NCBI RefSeq assembly: GCF_031755915.1
Contig: NC_083387.1
Span: forward strand, 8,577,001-8,641,000
Reading direction: 5' to 3'
Source: Ziziphus jujuba
Taxonomy: Eukaryota; Streptophyta; Magnoliopsida; Rosales; Rhamnaceae
DNA: 64,000 nt
Part shown: piece by piece, positions 49,488-62,707 of the stretch
How positions within the stretch are numbered: the first letter of the stretch is position 1
Layout of the letters: each line of letters begins with the position of its first letter
Notes under the pieces: model-generated
The model's input: only the letters and a program-made list of their open reading frames with translations
What the model was told of the DNA's origin: nothing
Databases searched by the model: none
Made by a program: the position numbers and the translations under genes

Positions 49488-50811
49488 CCTTCTTCTTCTT
49501 CTTCTTCTTTTTTTTTTTTTTTTTTTTTTTTTTCTTCTCCCTTTCTTTCTTTCCTTCTTTTTGTGTGTATGTGTGTGTTTAGGCTTAAAAGCATGTATAA
49601 CTATGGAAAATTTATGCAATACTATCAAATAATGTAATAAGAGAAGATCTGAAAACAATAAAAAGAATGTGGTAGGAGATTAGTGGTCTACAAAAACACT
49701 GAACTTAGATTCATGGAGAGTAAATTTAATAATATTATGGCACATTATTTGTTAAATAAAATTTTGTGAAAATATTTGGTGACACTAGTATTTTTGAAAT
49801 TTCGGATGGAACTAAATATTGAAAAATGTAATTTTAGACATTAAAATGATCATAATTCACAGAGCATAAACAATGTGTAAATTTTTTTGTCCAATTATTT
49901 ATTTGCCAAAAAAATATTGCAATTGTTCTTTATATTTATTTTTTTTATCTTTCTTTATTTGTTAATATGAAGAAATAAAGTAATTTTTTCTTTATTTCTT
50001 ATATTATCCATTATGGATAAACTTAATACAACGTCGTAGAACATATCAAATTAGAGCCTCTCCGATTATTTTCCTTAAACTAAACAGCATCCTTAATGAA
50101 AGTAAAAATATAGAGGGAAATTGATTTCAAAAAAATATGTAAAAGAAAGAGGGAAGTGTTTCAGATAATTCCAATGGAATTCTTTATTTTCGTACATCCG
50201 AAAAGTTAAACTCTCTGTTTTTTTTTGACTGAAAAGTTAAACTCTCTTTCTTTTCACTTTTTATTCTGGAGATTATATCGGAATGTAAACTTTAGTGGTT
50301 GGCTCTATAAAATTCAAAAGGATAAGGCCAATAATTGGAATAGGTTGGATGTGCTTTTAGATATAATTTTGAGATAATTTTAACAAATTTCTCTTAAATT
50401 ATCATTTTAGTCTAGGAAAATGGGATATTACCAAAAGGTCAAAAAGAAAGAAAGAAAGAAAAAAAAAAAAGAAAAAGTCTACGGTTGGGGTTTATGGAAG
50501 TTTACTAATTGTAATAGCGAGAAAAATATGCTTTTTTTTTATTATTATTATTATTTTTTTTTTTTAAGTTTCATTTTCTTCTTATTCTGTAAAGTTTTTG
50601 AAAAAGGGTAATTTTTGATGGACTTGGATTTTCTTTTCCACAAGCAAAAGGAAATAAGGACTGGCTGTTAGCTCAAGCGCCACAGCGCCAGCCTAGAATC
50701 TGACTAATCCAAATCCCAATCCCGGCCACTTTCGAAAAACAATAACATGCCCACTTTTGAAATTAATATACAAATAAAGGTCATTTTATGTTTAACCTTA
50801 CTTATAAGTAT

Positions 50812-50851
<40 letters not shown>

Positions 50852-50911
50852 AGAAAAGGAAAAACATTAGGATGTTGGAATTCTTACTCCATTTCAAATT
50901 TGGGAATGAAC
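49488..50911. other. AT-rich sequence without recognised genes
   Basis: Contains a (CTT)n/T-run/CTTT tract (49488-49560), a short TG run, GAAA repeats with A-runs near 50441-50478, an ATT repeat near 50540, and a long (AT)n run at about 50821-50850. No gene is supported. Confidence 0.55.
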
Positions 50912-51465
50912 CAGTCTTTTAATTGACCAGATAAAAGGTCTTTATCGGGGAAGCTTCCAACGACCAAAGAAATGTCATTATCTTAATCAAGCATATTATA
51001 GGCTGACTTGGTACAAATTAGATTTCCCATTTGCAGCTCCAAACCAAACATAACCTTTCTTGTACCCTTGAAGTTTCTCTTGGGAGTTTCCAACCAAATC
51101 TCCCAATTCATAGTTGCCATTTTATTAGTATTAAAAAGCAACCCTTTATCATTTTTATTTTTATTTTATTTAATTTTTTATGATAAGAATTTTGAAATAT
51201 CATATCTTAATTTCAAATCCCCTTAAATCCATAGAGAGAGCGGGAAGGTTGTCCAACGCAAGTCATAGATTTTTTTTTTTTTTCCTTTTTCCTTGAAAAA
51301 CAACTTTTAACAATTTATTTATCATCCTGAAGTATTCCCAATATTAAATATCTATCAAAAAATTAATTAAAAATCAACTCTAAACCTTTCATAATATTCA
51401 TATGTTTCCCAAAAGTGATTCCTAATTTGAATTCCAATACTTCTGATATATATATATATATATAT
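50912..51465. repeat. Dispersed duplication B, copy 2
   Basis: Direct-orientation copy of 47791-48334 with small indels, also ending in an (AT)n run (about 51446-51465). Confidence 0.85.
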
Positions 51466-52292
51466 TTTAAACAAAAAACTTTTATGAAATTCTCGACAAA
51501 ATTTACTTCTAGAAACTCAAAGCACAATGCAATTCTTTAAACATTAAACCCTAATCATGTGCAGTCTAAGAATTAAAACTATAACAATAAAAAAGAATGA
51601 TAGAGAATAATTAGCATGGACAAGAATGGAGATTCCATTCCATGTTAGCTTTTGTGGTGGTGGTTGTTAGCAATGAGTATCCAACTAAGATACCAATAAA
51701 GGCAATGTGGATGTATGTGTAATGCGCAAAGCAATGGATGAACAAGCACTCACTCATTCAAAAAAATAAATAAATAAAAAAAGAGGTCATTCAAGTTGAC
51801 TTGTCATTTATCAGTCCAGACCACTAGGGGCACCCACCTGATTAAGATATTTCACCAATCTCATCTGCCTGTTCCCTGCCTCCCTGCCCCAATCAAAAAT
51901 TTCCACCACCCATTCATTCTCTCTGCATTGATTTTTCCAACGAAACGTTGAAACCCCGCTGAGCAATTTTGAACAATTCAATGAATATTCAAATAAAATA
52001 ATATAATAAATATTATAAGAATAAAAAATGCTAATTATGATTAAAACCTCTCTAAAAACCTGCAGAACAAATTTCTGGTGTACTAAAAAAACGACCTACA
52101 AACTTCAATAAAATATATAAAAACTATAAAAATAAAAATAATAAAAACCTCCCTACAAGCTGTGTTACACGACTGAAAAGTCACTGACTACTACTGGTAC
52201 CACGGGTCGAAAAATGTACAAGTCGAACCGGTGAAAAAACCGGTTCACAAGCACCTAAAAATTTTAATTCTAAAAAAAATAAATATATATCA
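51466..52292. other. 3' flank of the GATA gene
   Basis: AT-rich sequence that should include the 3' UTR of the GATA factor at its right end. No other gene or notable repeat is recognised. Confidence 0.55.
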
Positions 52293-53430
52293 TCAAAAAC
52301 TGGGAATCATTTGGGTCAGTTCGGATTTGATTTCGGCCATTTCTTGGGTCAGTTCGGATTTGGTTTCGGCCGTTTCCTTTCTCTTCCTCATTTCCAACAC
52401 CTTCCGGTGACTATTGGAGTGTAACTCGCCAGAAAACGTCGGACTACAAGCCGGTCTATACTCTGGGAAAAGCCGACCGGATTTGTACCGGACCCCACAT
52501 GCATTACAAAGCGTTTTGGCTCCGAGTGGACCGGTTCTCCACTGTGGGGTTTTCTGAACCTGACAATGGCTGCACCGACGCTGAGACTGTATTGTTCCAC
52601 CACTCGACCCGTTGGTTTGAACCGCCGGTTTTTTCTTTTGCTTTTTGGGTGCCGGTTTTTCGAAGTTTTGGAAGAATTCCATGTTTTGGACTGTGCTGGC
52701 GAAGATAAGAGTTGGTGTTGAGGAAAACCCAGAAGAGAGAGACGAAGAGGACGAAGAAGATGACTCAGCGAGCGAGTTTCCTCTTGACCATGTTCGACCT
52801 GTTGGCCTGGACCGTTTTGTTCTGGCTTTGACCGGAACTGATGGGAAACACAAAGGAGGGTTTGGTTCAGTTAGTCTAGGTTTTTTTACAGACCGGTCCT
52901 CTGTACAAGTCTCGCTTCTCTGTTTTCCAACTGGGTATAGAAGAGGAAGGTCTGAGAGAGAATCGTCAACAAAATGAGAAACCCATTCAAGCTCTGCTAT
53001 ATCATCATCCTGTTCAAAAATCATTTTAAATTTTCTCATTATTCCCCATAAAAAAATCACAAAATTGAACCGAGAAAAATAAAATATTTCTTTTTATTTT
53101 ATTTTTTTTTTCTTTTAGGTGGGTATTTCATATAAGAAAAGTTACCGGAACGGCGAGCTCGCTGGTCAGAGGCGACTCAGAGTCACCGGCGGTTGAGAAA
53201 TTACTAGAGTTGGAATTTTCATCCAAAGAAACAGAGTCTTTCTCTTCCTCTTCTTCGTAAGACCCATCTTCGAATTCTCCATTAGGAAGGTCAAGAAGGT
53301 CATCCACCGAGAAATCCTCGGTTGAAACGCAGGTAATTCCGGTGGCACCGTAAAACTCCTCAAAAAATACTTGCTGGTGTAATTCCCGACGCAAACTTGG
53401 TTTCAAAGCTATTGCTTCCATACCCTCCAT
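52293..53430 (-). CDS. GATA transcription factor (plant subfamily I-like), 2 coding exons
   Basis: Coding exons 53430-53146 and 53009-52293 give 333 aa. The N-terminal half is acidic ([20 protein letters not shown], then a run of Glu) with the subfamily I-type FSVDDLLDL and [12 protein letters not shown] blocks, likely activation regions. A basic segment ([12 protein letters not shown]) and an eight-serine run follow. The single type IV zinc finger is C241-x2-C244-x18-C263-x2-C266, with [20 protein letters not shown] and the basic tail GVRYKSGRL that contacts WGATAR sites. The C-terminus carries an in-frame 11-residue duplication. A probable leader intron (53563-53447; donor CAG|GTAAAT, acceptor ATATAG) implies that upstream in-frame Met codons are noncoding. 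This resembles Arabidopsis GATA5/6/7-type proteins; exact orthology is not decided. Confidence 0.92.
52311..52376. repeat. 33-bp in-frame tandem duplication at the GATA protein C-terminus
   Basis: Units 52311-52343 and 52344-52376 differ at only a few bases and encode [11 protein letters not shown] and [11 protein letters not shown]. Confidence 0.9.
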
Positions 53431-56400
53431 TTTTTTTTTCCGGGTTCTATATCCAAATTTCAATTATCAGAATTCAAAACAAACATAAATCCAAAGAACA
53501 AAAAAAAATAATTCTCAATTTCAGTATTGTCTCTTAATTTTCACTATTTATTTTGATATTTACCTGATAACAATGAAGAAGAAGAAGAAGAAGAAGAAGG
53601 AGGAGGAGAAAAAGGTAGAAGATGAAGATAATAGAAAAGTATGGAGGGGTCAGAATTGGTTGGTTTGGAGCACTGAAATGAAGGCTGGTTCGTGGGCGAA
53701 ACTGGTGCTGAGTTATTGGTTTTATCTTTTTATCTCTCTTTCTATTTATTTACATATTTAGATTTTGATAGGTAAAGGAACAAATTCAAAAACCCAAAAA
53801 ATAAAATAATAATAATAATAATAATAATTTTAAAAAAAATTTATTGGAACGAGGGGGTTACGATGCGTGTGACATTTGGTCGTGCAAAGTGGTTGACCAT
53901 TCTGGGTCGTCTTTGGGTAAGCCAGTTGGCAAATTTGTACCAAATCCACAAACCCAACCAAGATTTTTATTTCCTTGACCCATATGGCCAAAATGGCTTA
54001 TATGGATTCCGACCCCTCCCCAAATTTTTTCTAACAAAAACTTAACGTTACCCTCACATGCACTGTCACTATATAAACGTCGCGGTATAACTTTTACTAA
54101 TATGGATTTAGTTCCACGTACAAATTTTTAAGCATTTGAAAACGACTTGGATTTTTAATCCACGGCTGGGATTATGGCCGTGTCTTTTGGAAAAATTAAA
54201 AAAAAAAGAAAAAAAAGAAAAAAAACTGTGACAGTGTATTGGGGATTGGGATTTTTGGCTCTACTATTATTCAAAAATAAAAAACAACCATTTTATTTTA
54301 TTTTATTTGCATTCTCAGGAACGACCCTCGAAACCGCAATCATTTTTTTTGGTTGCAAATTTTTTTTTTCTTTTTTTTTTTTGTTTTTTACCATCAAAAT
54401 TTGACAATATTTACGAGATTGGTATCGCTTGTCCGCGTTAATCGCGCGCCTCCTTTTGGTTGATTACGCAATAAGACTTTTCCCGCTTGTTTAATCCTAA
54501 TTCAAGAGAGTGTAATCCACGCGTGTCGATAAATTTCTTAGAAACTAACTTTTACATCGTACGGTTGAAAATCTATAGGTGTTTGTCACGTACTATTTAC
54601 GAGCGTAGGATAAAAATAAATATAAATGAGATTGCTGATTTATGTGGTAAATAAGAAAGTGTTAGCCACCGAGTGCTCCACCACCAACGTCAAACATGTC
54701 GAGCGCGTTGCATCTGGAATTAGCATATTTACAGCTGGCATTTTTTTATATTATTTTTTTTCTTGTATAAAATATTTTAAATTAAAAAAGGTTATGGGTA
54801 AGAGATAATGAAAATTTGAATTTTGAATAATATAGGGGAAGGAAAAAAGATTGATTTCAAAGTATTTAATGTGGAGGGTTGGTTATGTTATGGTGCAACC
54901 GTGCGAGATTAAAAAGCTAAGCTTAGACAAAGTATTTAATATTTTAAATCAAATAATTATACAAATAGTGAGTGTGGACATGGAGGGGACATTTGAATGG
55001 GAATAATATCATACCACTAAACATCAGAGCCATGATATAATATGACACCTCTATGTTGTGCTGCAGTCACTTGCATGATTCCTTCGCTAGGACTGGTCCC
55101 ACCTTTCCAATCAAATCACACCACACTTCTTCTCTATTTTTTTTATTTTTTGGATAAAAGCATACCTCTTCTCTATCGCTTATGTCTAATAATCACGTGC
55201 AATACATACATATAAATGGAACCACCTTTAAATTTGTACTTTGTTAAAGTATTATAGGTGAGGAATCAGAGGTTCATATCAGAACAGTTCAATAATTCTA
55301 ATATCAACTTTTTTTATTTATTAATCATTCAATTATATTTAAAATTTAAAAAATAATTAAATAAAAATTTAATAATTAATAAATATAATTTTAAATATCA
55401 ACTTATATAATTTAAAGTCGAAAAACATAATTTAATTATTAAAAATTTAATTTAAATTTGACTATATAAATGAATTATTTAAAATAATAATTGAATGTTT
55501 AATTAGGAAGAGCAATTACACAATAAATATTTTTCTTCTTTTTGAGGGCATATTATGCCAATAAATAAATTTTAAAAAAAATCTATAATAATGCAAAAAG
55601 CTGGGAAAAACTTAAATAATTTTTGTTAGCTGCATAAAGTATATAGATTTTAAAGAATAATCAATGATGGTTTAATTATATGTAATTAGTTATACAAATT
55701 CACTCTCATAACGGTTGTGTGAGTGTTTTTTTATTCCCATTTTATCCACGCATGGAAGTAAACGTCAAAATTATTTTGAAAATAACGTGTTGTTTTCGAG
55801 GTGATTGGACAGCATTGTGATCAGGGACGGCCCGGCTTGTATTTGACTTTTCAGTTCAAGTTCGGCAACTTCATGTTGTTTTGCATAAATAAAATAAGAA
55901 AATTTTAAATAATAAAAACTCAAGCAGGACTGCTATGTAATTTTATAGGCCTAAAGTTCGATGACTAGTTTTATGAACGTTAGTTTTAATCACTATTTGA
56001 GTTTTTTGGACTAATTAAAGTTGATTTTAATTTATATGTGGAATATGAACGTCAAATGAGACAATTTCATTATAGCTTCAAAGCATAGACTTATTGACAC
56101 GAAATTTTGGACTAAGACAGAAACTGGAATTATTTATTATAAATGAGAATCAAGAACTTCTTCAATATATGTGTGTATAAACTAACTTAGACGAGAATAA
56201 CATGCCTATTTTGGACTTTGGTATTTAAAATGAAACACCCAGCACATGGTATCGGAGACTTTTAGAGTTATAAATTATATATATGGCCAACATTTTTTAA
56301 ATTATTTTGAATACAACTCTGATAGTTCTGATATGGTTGTAAGGAATTTAATTCACAAATAATTGATGTAGGAAGATTTTTATTTGTCTTATTAAGAAAA

Positions 56401-57449
56401 AAAATAATATATTTATATAATTTTTAACATACAATTTAATTTGGCATTGACCAAAAATTTTCTCATCCATTTTGATTTGGGATCTTTAATGTAAAATTTT
56501 AAAGACAAGCATTGTAATTTATTAGTATTTGGTTATAGCCTGTGGATTGGAAGCATGATCCAAAAGCTAAGCAAACAAAAATGAGCAGTGGTTATGTGAT
56601 AAGTAGAAGCTCAGCCAAATGTCAACCCAAAAAGTTGATGCACAACCTAACAACTATTATTTTTAGCAGGGTTGGCATCAAAACTTAGGGTGTTAGGTCC
56701 TAATTTTACCTAACGTTTCACTTAAATTTGAGAAAAAAATCCTATTCAAATGACAATGACCCACTAGACGGCCAATTCCTTTGTCTTTAATCCAAAGTAG
56801 GATTCTGTGAATCCAACAAGAAAGGATTCTATATTCACCAAAAAAAATTAAAATAAATAAATAAAAAAGAAAGAAAGAAAGGATTTGATCCATTTGGGTG
56901 AACATAAAAGATTATAATGGGTTTGATCCATTTGGAGGAGCTCGGCAGCATAAAAAAGGGGGGAAAAAAATAGTTTTAATTTTCAATTTATTGGTTTGTA
57001 TCAAAGCCGGTTAAACATATATGAAGTTCGGTTCGAAATATTAATATTCACACTCCTTTCATAGTCATTAGTCAAATAAGAACAGAAAAGAAAAAAATAA
57101 AAACCTCTACTCTTAAAGAGTCTTTCTATATTAATAAGTTATTTTTCAACAAAGCATTTTGACTGGTTAAGCAATAGTTAATAGAATATATATATTTATA
57201 TATATATATATATATATTTTTAAAAAATAATGTATATGAATATCCCATATAAGTGAAGGGTAGGGGGGGGGGGGGGAAATTGTAGCAGGAATTATGAGAA
57301 ATATTTATTTTTCTTCAACTTCAGCGACATATATATATTTTTTTGGTGAATTACTTCAGCGACTTGTTTGCAATTTGGAAGATGGAACAAAAACTCATAT
57401 ATTCCGGTTATCTAAGCACTGACACAATGCATGCACTGAATTTCTATCC

Positions 57450-57484
<35 letters not shown>

Positions 57485-58109
57485 GTATGCACTGAATTCT
57501 GAATGTCTTATTAGATACTGTTTTGCTTTTTGAAATGAACCAATTTCCAATGAAAAACTCTGTGCATGCTAGCACCTGTACTTTTCGTTAATTTCCAATT
57601 TAAAAAGATCCATCTAATTAAACATTTACTAGTTAAATTAATTTCTTCAAAAAATGAAAAACTTTGAATGAATACCACCATAAGATTTGTTTGTTTAATA
57701 TCCTCTAAAGGAAAACTGTTTTTTTATTTTTATTTTTTTTATTTTTAAATACTAGTTATTGACCAAAAAAAGTTGGTGGAGAAAACTAAAACAAACCTAC
57801 ATAATTTTTCTTTCTCCAAATTTTTTGCTCTGTTACTTTTCCATATGAAATTGTGGAAGATAATTTTGTCTCTTTTATTAAATGGATTTTTGTGTGTCCA
57901 AGTTTTAAACCACAACTTATATAATACTTCATTTTTTTTTTTTTCCCGGTAAAGAACAACTTATATAATATTGCTGATTAGCAGAAGAAAAACGAAAAAC
58001 ATAAAACAAGAAAATAAAAAGAAACTTCAATAATTCTGTTTCCTCTTGATTTCTCATAAAATAAGTAGATATTCCATGCAAAACCAAGCCATGTTATAGT
58101 CAATTTCCA
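53431..58109. other. Intergenic region between the GATA and subtilase genes
   Basis: The left end holds the GATA gene leader and promoter, including a GAA/GAG repeat at 53573-53608 (CTT in the gene's sense). The rest is AT-rich: A/T runs near 54360, an (AT)n run near 57186-57218, a G-rich run near 57263-57276, and an A run of about 33 bases near 57451-57483. A primer-binding-site-like TGGTATCGGAGAC lies at 56247-56259 without recognisable LTRs. The 3' UTR of the subtilase probably covers the last few hundred bases. No gene is supported. Confidence 0.5.
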
Positions 58110-61100
58110 TCATGTCTCTGCATAAAAATCCTCAATGATAGTCCTAACAATCAAAGGAATCCTCACTACGTGAAAACCATCTTCCCAAAACAAATTTCCA
58201 AAAGAGTATCTTCCTTGAATTCTTAGATGTGAACGAAACACTACATTGAAATTCAGCACCTTTACAGTCAAATTAAACCGCAGAATCTTCGGCTTAACTC
58301 TCACAGAAACTCCAGCTGGGGTCTGAATCCGCGCAATGTAGACAGAGTTTTCAGGGCCAACATTTCTTACTGTTCTTGTTACTGTCAACCTCTGCTTTAG
58401 ATCAGGAATGGTGATAGAAGGCAGATTAAGATTTACAAGAAAGTTGGTTGATTTAAGGCATTTTGTTGGAGTTCCAGCAACTAAGCTAGTGGCAGTGTCA
58501 TTATAGCCCATAGAGCAAAGAAATTGAACATAATCTGAGACTCCAGAATCATAAACAAGACCAGGAGATATGGCTTTGTTGGGATTGACGTGACCACCTC
58601 CATAGTCAAAAGGATCAGCTTGCTTGTGAGGAGCTCCTTCAGCTACAATACTTTGATCATATGCATCCTCCAAAGAAGCTGTTTGAAATATTAAAATGCT
58701 AAGTTACCATATTTATGAAAAAGCTTAAGCTAATAGGAAACAGGTTTAACAATGTGTATCAAGCTGACTCATATTTCATTGTAAGAAGTGGAAAACGAGT
58801 TTGGTGAAGGGTGTTTGTTAAGCTGAGAAAAAATTTTGTAATTTAGCAATATTTCTATTTCACCTGTTGTGATTAATGCTGAGTTTATTGCAGCTGGGCT
58901 CCAATCTGGATGGATAGTTTTAAGAAGAGCCACCACAGCAGAAATATGAGGACAGGACATGGAAGTTCCTGATTCGAGTTTGAACTTGAGTTGAAGTTGT
59001 TTTGTTCCAGGTGCATCATAATACAACGGCGAAGAAGCCGGAGACCATGAAGCTAAAATATTAACACCAGGAGCAGCAATATCAGGCTGCACAAGAACAG
59101 TAAATCCAAGATGTTGATCTTAGCGCATATATATATATATATATATTGCAAGAATATGTAAGCTTTATGATAAACAAGTAGAATAAATTTACCTTCAAAA
59201 CAGTCGGAGAGAGTGAACTGGGTCCTCGGGAAGAGAAGAATGCAACTTCTGGGGATATCTGTTGTCCCAGTGCTGTTCTTGTTGGACCAAACTTGACTAC
59301 AGGATTTCTGTGGATAACAGTTTCATTAGGAACTCTCAGTTGCTGTCTAGGATAGTGGCACTGGTTAGCAATTGGGCTGGTGGTGTGTGAAGTTGCAAAA
59401 TTTTTCTTCTCTATCTCCTTTAAGAAAGGTAGAGAGAGGCTGACTAATGCATGTGATTTCAACTCCGATGTTGATAAAATAAACTGATCATTCTATCAGT
59501 TCCAAATCCAGAAAATATCTTATGCATTTGAGAGAAAATTTGACCCTCCCGGTAAAAGCCTTTTGGTAAAGCAAATTAGTCTCTTAAGTACAACAGTTCA
59601 AGGAATGGACAAAAAAGCATAACACCAAAAAACCTCAACTTTATAGTGTTATCAAGAACTGTATGGAACTGAATTCTAAATGCAGTGATCTGGTGCTGCA
59701 ACAACGGACACATCGACACGAAAATAAACAGTGGAGGAGTGACAGAAATTGATGCAATCAGGAAAACAAGACGCTTTGCAAGAATACCTGGTTGCCTCCA
59801 TGTATGTAAGCAGATATGTCCCAATTGTAAAATCAATTTGGACACAAGGAAGACTCCAGGACAAAGAAACATCCTTGGTTGGCACCTTTGCAAATATTAG
59901 ACCTGTACCGTTAACACTCAATACAGTACTAGCTGCAACGGTAGCTGACCTTTGTGATCGAGATTGAAAACAAAGAACAACCTTTCCTCTTGCTAAAGTC
60001 TCATTTAGAGATCCTGAATCACAGCTTCTGTTAAAATAGCAGACTATTAGGATTTGCACCGGCCATTCTATGAAAAGAGCCTCATACATAGTTCAAGCTT
60101 TACAAGATGGAATAAAAAGGTATTATACCTAGCCGTGTCTTCGTCTGCATTAATGGACGCAATGTCTTCTCCATAAACCAGTGGGAAATACTTGTTGACA
60201 TCCATCCCTGTATAAACAGCATGTCCCTGTTTAAGAAAGTTAATTTTAATGACAGGTTTCTATTGCATACATTTATCAATTTATATTAGCAGCTTAGATA
60301 TATAAACAGTAACTCCGTATCACAATGAAGCATGAGGAAGTAATCATATTCTTGAAAGGTGCTACAGGACCAAACTCACATCTCAACAGAACAGCTAAAA
60401 ACAAGTCTCAGATAAAAGATCAAGAAATAGGTCATAATTTGCATTATAATTCCTCATCTGGTTTGAAAAGAAACTAGATAATAAATACCAGTAAATCTTG
60501 ATAGTAATTGCATTATAACTTTAATAATTGCTTCCTTTTGAAGGTGAGCTATAGATGAAGCAGATTCTCATCAACCTCAATATGGTAATGCAAATGTTTA
60601 GGGTACTGCATGTCAATGAGGATCAAGCAGAGCTGAAGGAAGTGAGGAAGTACCACAAGACTTTGATTGTTTCCCAAGGTAATTACAGTAGGGAAAGCTC
60701 TATCAATGGTGCTGGCTGCAACAGTTAAAATCCATGGAGCAGTATTTATGACACTTTGAGGATAAGGACCGGAATTTCCTCCTGAGCATACCACTGAGAT
60801 TCCTTTGGTTACAGCATGGAAAGAACCAATAGACACAACATCTTCGGCATAAGAAGGAAGTGGAGGCGGAGAACCTAGAGATAGCGAGACTACATCAACA
60901 CCATCAGAGATTGCATCGTCAAATGCAGCAAGCAGATCAGCAGAGCTGCAGCCACCAGTGGACCAACAGACTTTATAGATAGCTAACCAAGCAGATGGAG
61001 CACCACCTCTTGCCACACCGCCAGCCAGTCCCATAAAACTTGCATTTTCTATTAAAGCCCCAGCAGCAGTGGATGATGTATGAGTACCATGGCCACTAGC

Positions 61101-62673
61101 ATCTCGGGGAGATAGAAATTCAACCCCATCACTTCGATTTAGCTTCCCGAATTCAGCTTCATATCCTTTGATATACCATCGTGCGCCAATTATTTTCCTG
61201 TCCCAATGACAATGCATTCCTCTATGATTCACACAAGAAACCATATGGTAAAGTAACCTCTCAATGTATAGAGAAAAGGGGACTCTATGCAGTTAAATAT
61301 ATTCCTATATGATAGTTCTATGGTTGAAGATAGCTATCTGCATAAACATCCCACATAAGAACAATACGTCCATTCCGACTCAAATAAAGTTAAGTTTTTC
61401 TAGATAAATATTACATGAAACAAATGTGGAAAGTATATAGAAAATTTACGGACTTTTCAGATGGTTCTTTATACATGAAATTTTTTTTCAATAAAATGTG
61501 AAGATAAAGTACAAAGTTCTGTCAAATTTTAGCTCCAACCCAAATATAAATTTGAAAAATGATTGGCTAAACAAGTGAGGGATTTTCAAAATGATCCTTA
61601 AGTAAAAACATTAGAGAGATAACTAGCTATTTTTGGATAGCAATGAAGCAACAATGTACTACTACATTGTTACCAAATATAAAATGAACCTGTTACAATG
61701 GGAGCGATTGAATTGTTCTCCATCTTGGCATATTCCTCTCCAACGAGATGGGATCTCTCCCATACCATCATCTTTGAAGCTCTCGGACTCGGGCCAAATT
61801 CCTGTATTACAAACATGAGCACAATGAAAGTGTGATCGTAGAAATCTGGTAGCCAAGCATAGAAAACGTTTCCATACTAACCAGTGTCCATGATACCAAT
61901 AATAGACCCACTGCCTGATCGACTTTGTGCAAGAATTCCATTTCTAATATCGGGCCTTACTTGCAGGAAATCCCAACTTCTAGTGGTGCATAAACTAAAA
62001 ATCCTATTGGGAATCACATTAACCACTCCAGGGAAATCTGCATTAAGATTAATGCAACAAAGGGTAAATATTAGCTGGAAGTTGTTGTTTGCAAAGAGCC
62101 AAATCTGACATAAGAAAAAAACAGAGTTGATACCACCATTGTAACACCTGCAATATGCTTAGCTTGAGTCTGAGTCAGGACAGCAGCAAACCCTGAGAAG
62201 CCATGCTTGTAGCTGTAGATAATTGATTCCTCCGCGGCTTCTTTGCTGTCAGTCGGAAATTTCAACACCCTTTTAAAAAGTTATGGTAAAAAATGCATTT
62301 GATGCTAGTAAATTTTGCAGAAAATAAATGCTTAAGATTGAATAATGGGGAGGTGCCATAGAAAATAGGCCATTCCGGGATTTAATTTTGGGGTTTTTGA
62401 ATTGAGCTTCTGTGAACTGTTGGTTCTGAAAACTTTTTGCTTCTCCGGACTCCAAGGAAGAAGTAAAATGTTCTTCTTCATGCTTGGTTCTACCATCCAA
62501 AAGCATCAAATCAAGTATATGGTTTTGTGGTCTTAATTTGAGATTGTTAATTCGGAATTTTGATGGAGTTACATGTGTGTGTGTGTGTATATATATATAA
62601 GCTGAATTTTGATGGAGTTACATGTGTGTGTGTGTGTATATATATATATAAGCTGAATTTTGATGGAGTTACA

Positions 62674-62707
<34 letters not shown>

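Noticed and set aside
50665..50712. tRNA-like TTAGCTCAAGCGCCACAGCG segment
   Set aside because: Only a loose box A resemblance; no box B, acceptor stem or A-rich tail at suitable spacing.
54626..54808. Short plus-strand open frame upstream of the GATA gene
   Set aside because: Low-complexity ends and no family resemblance.
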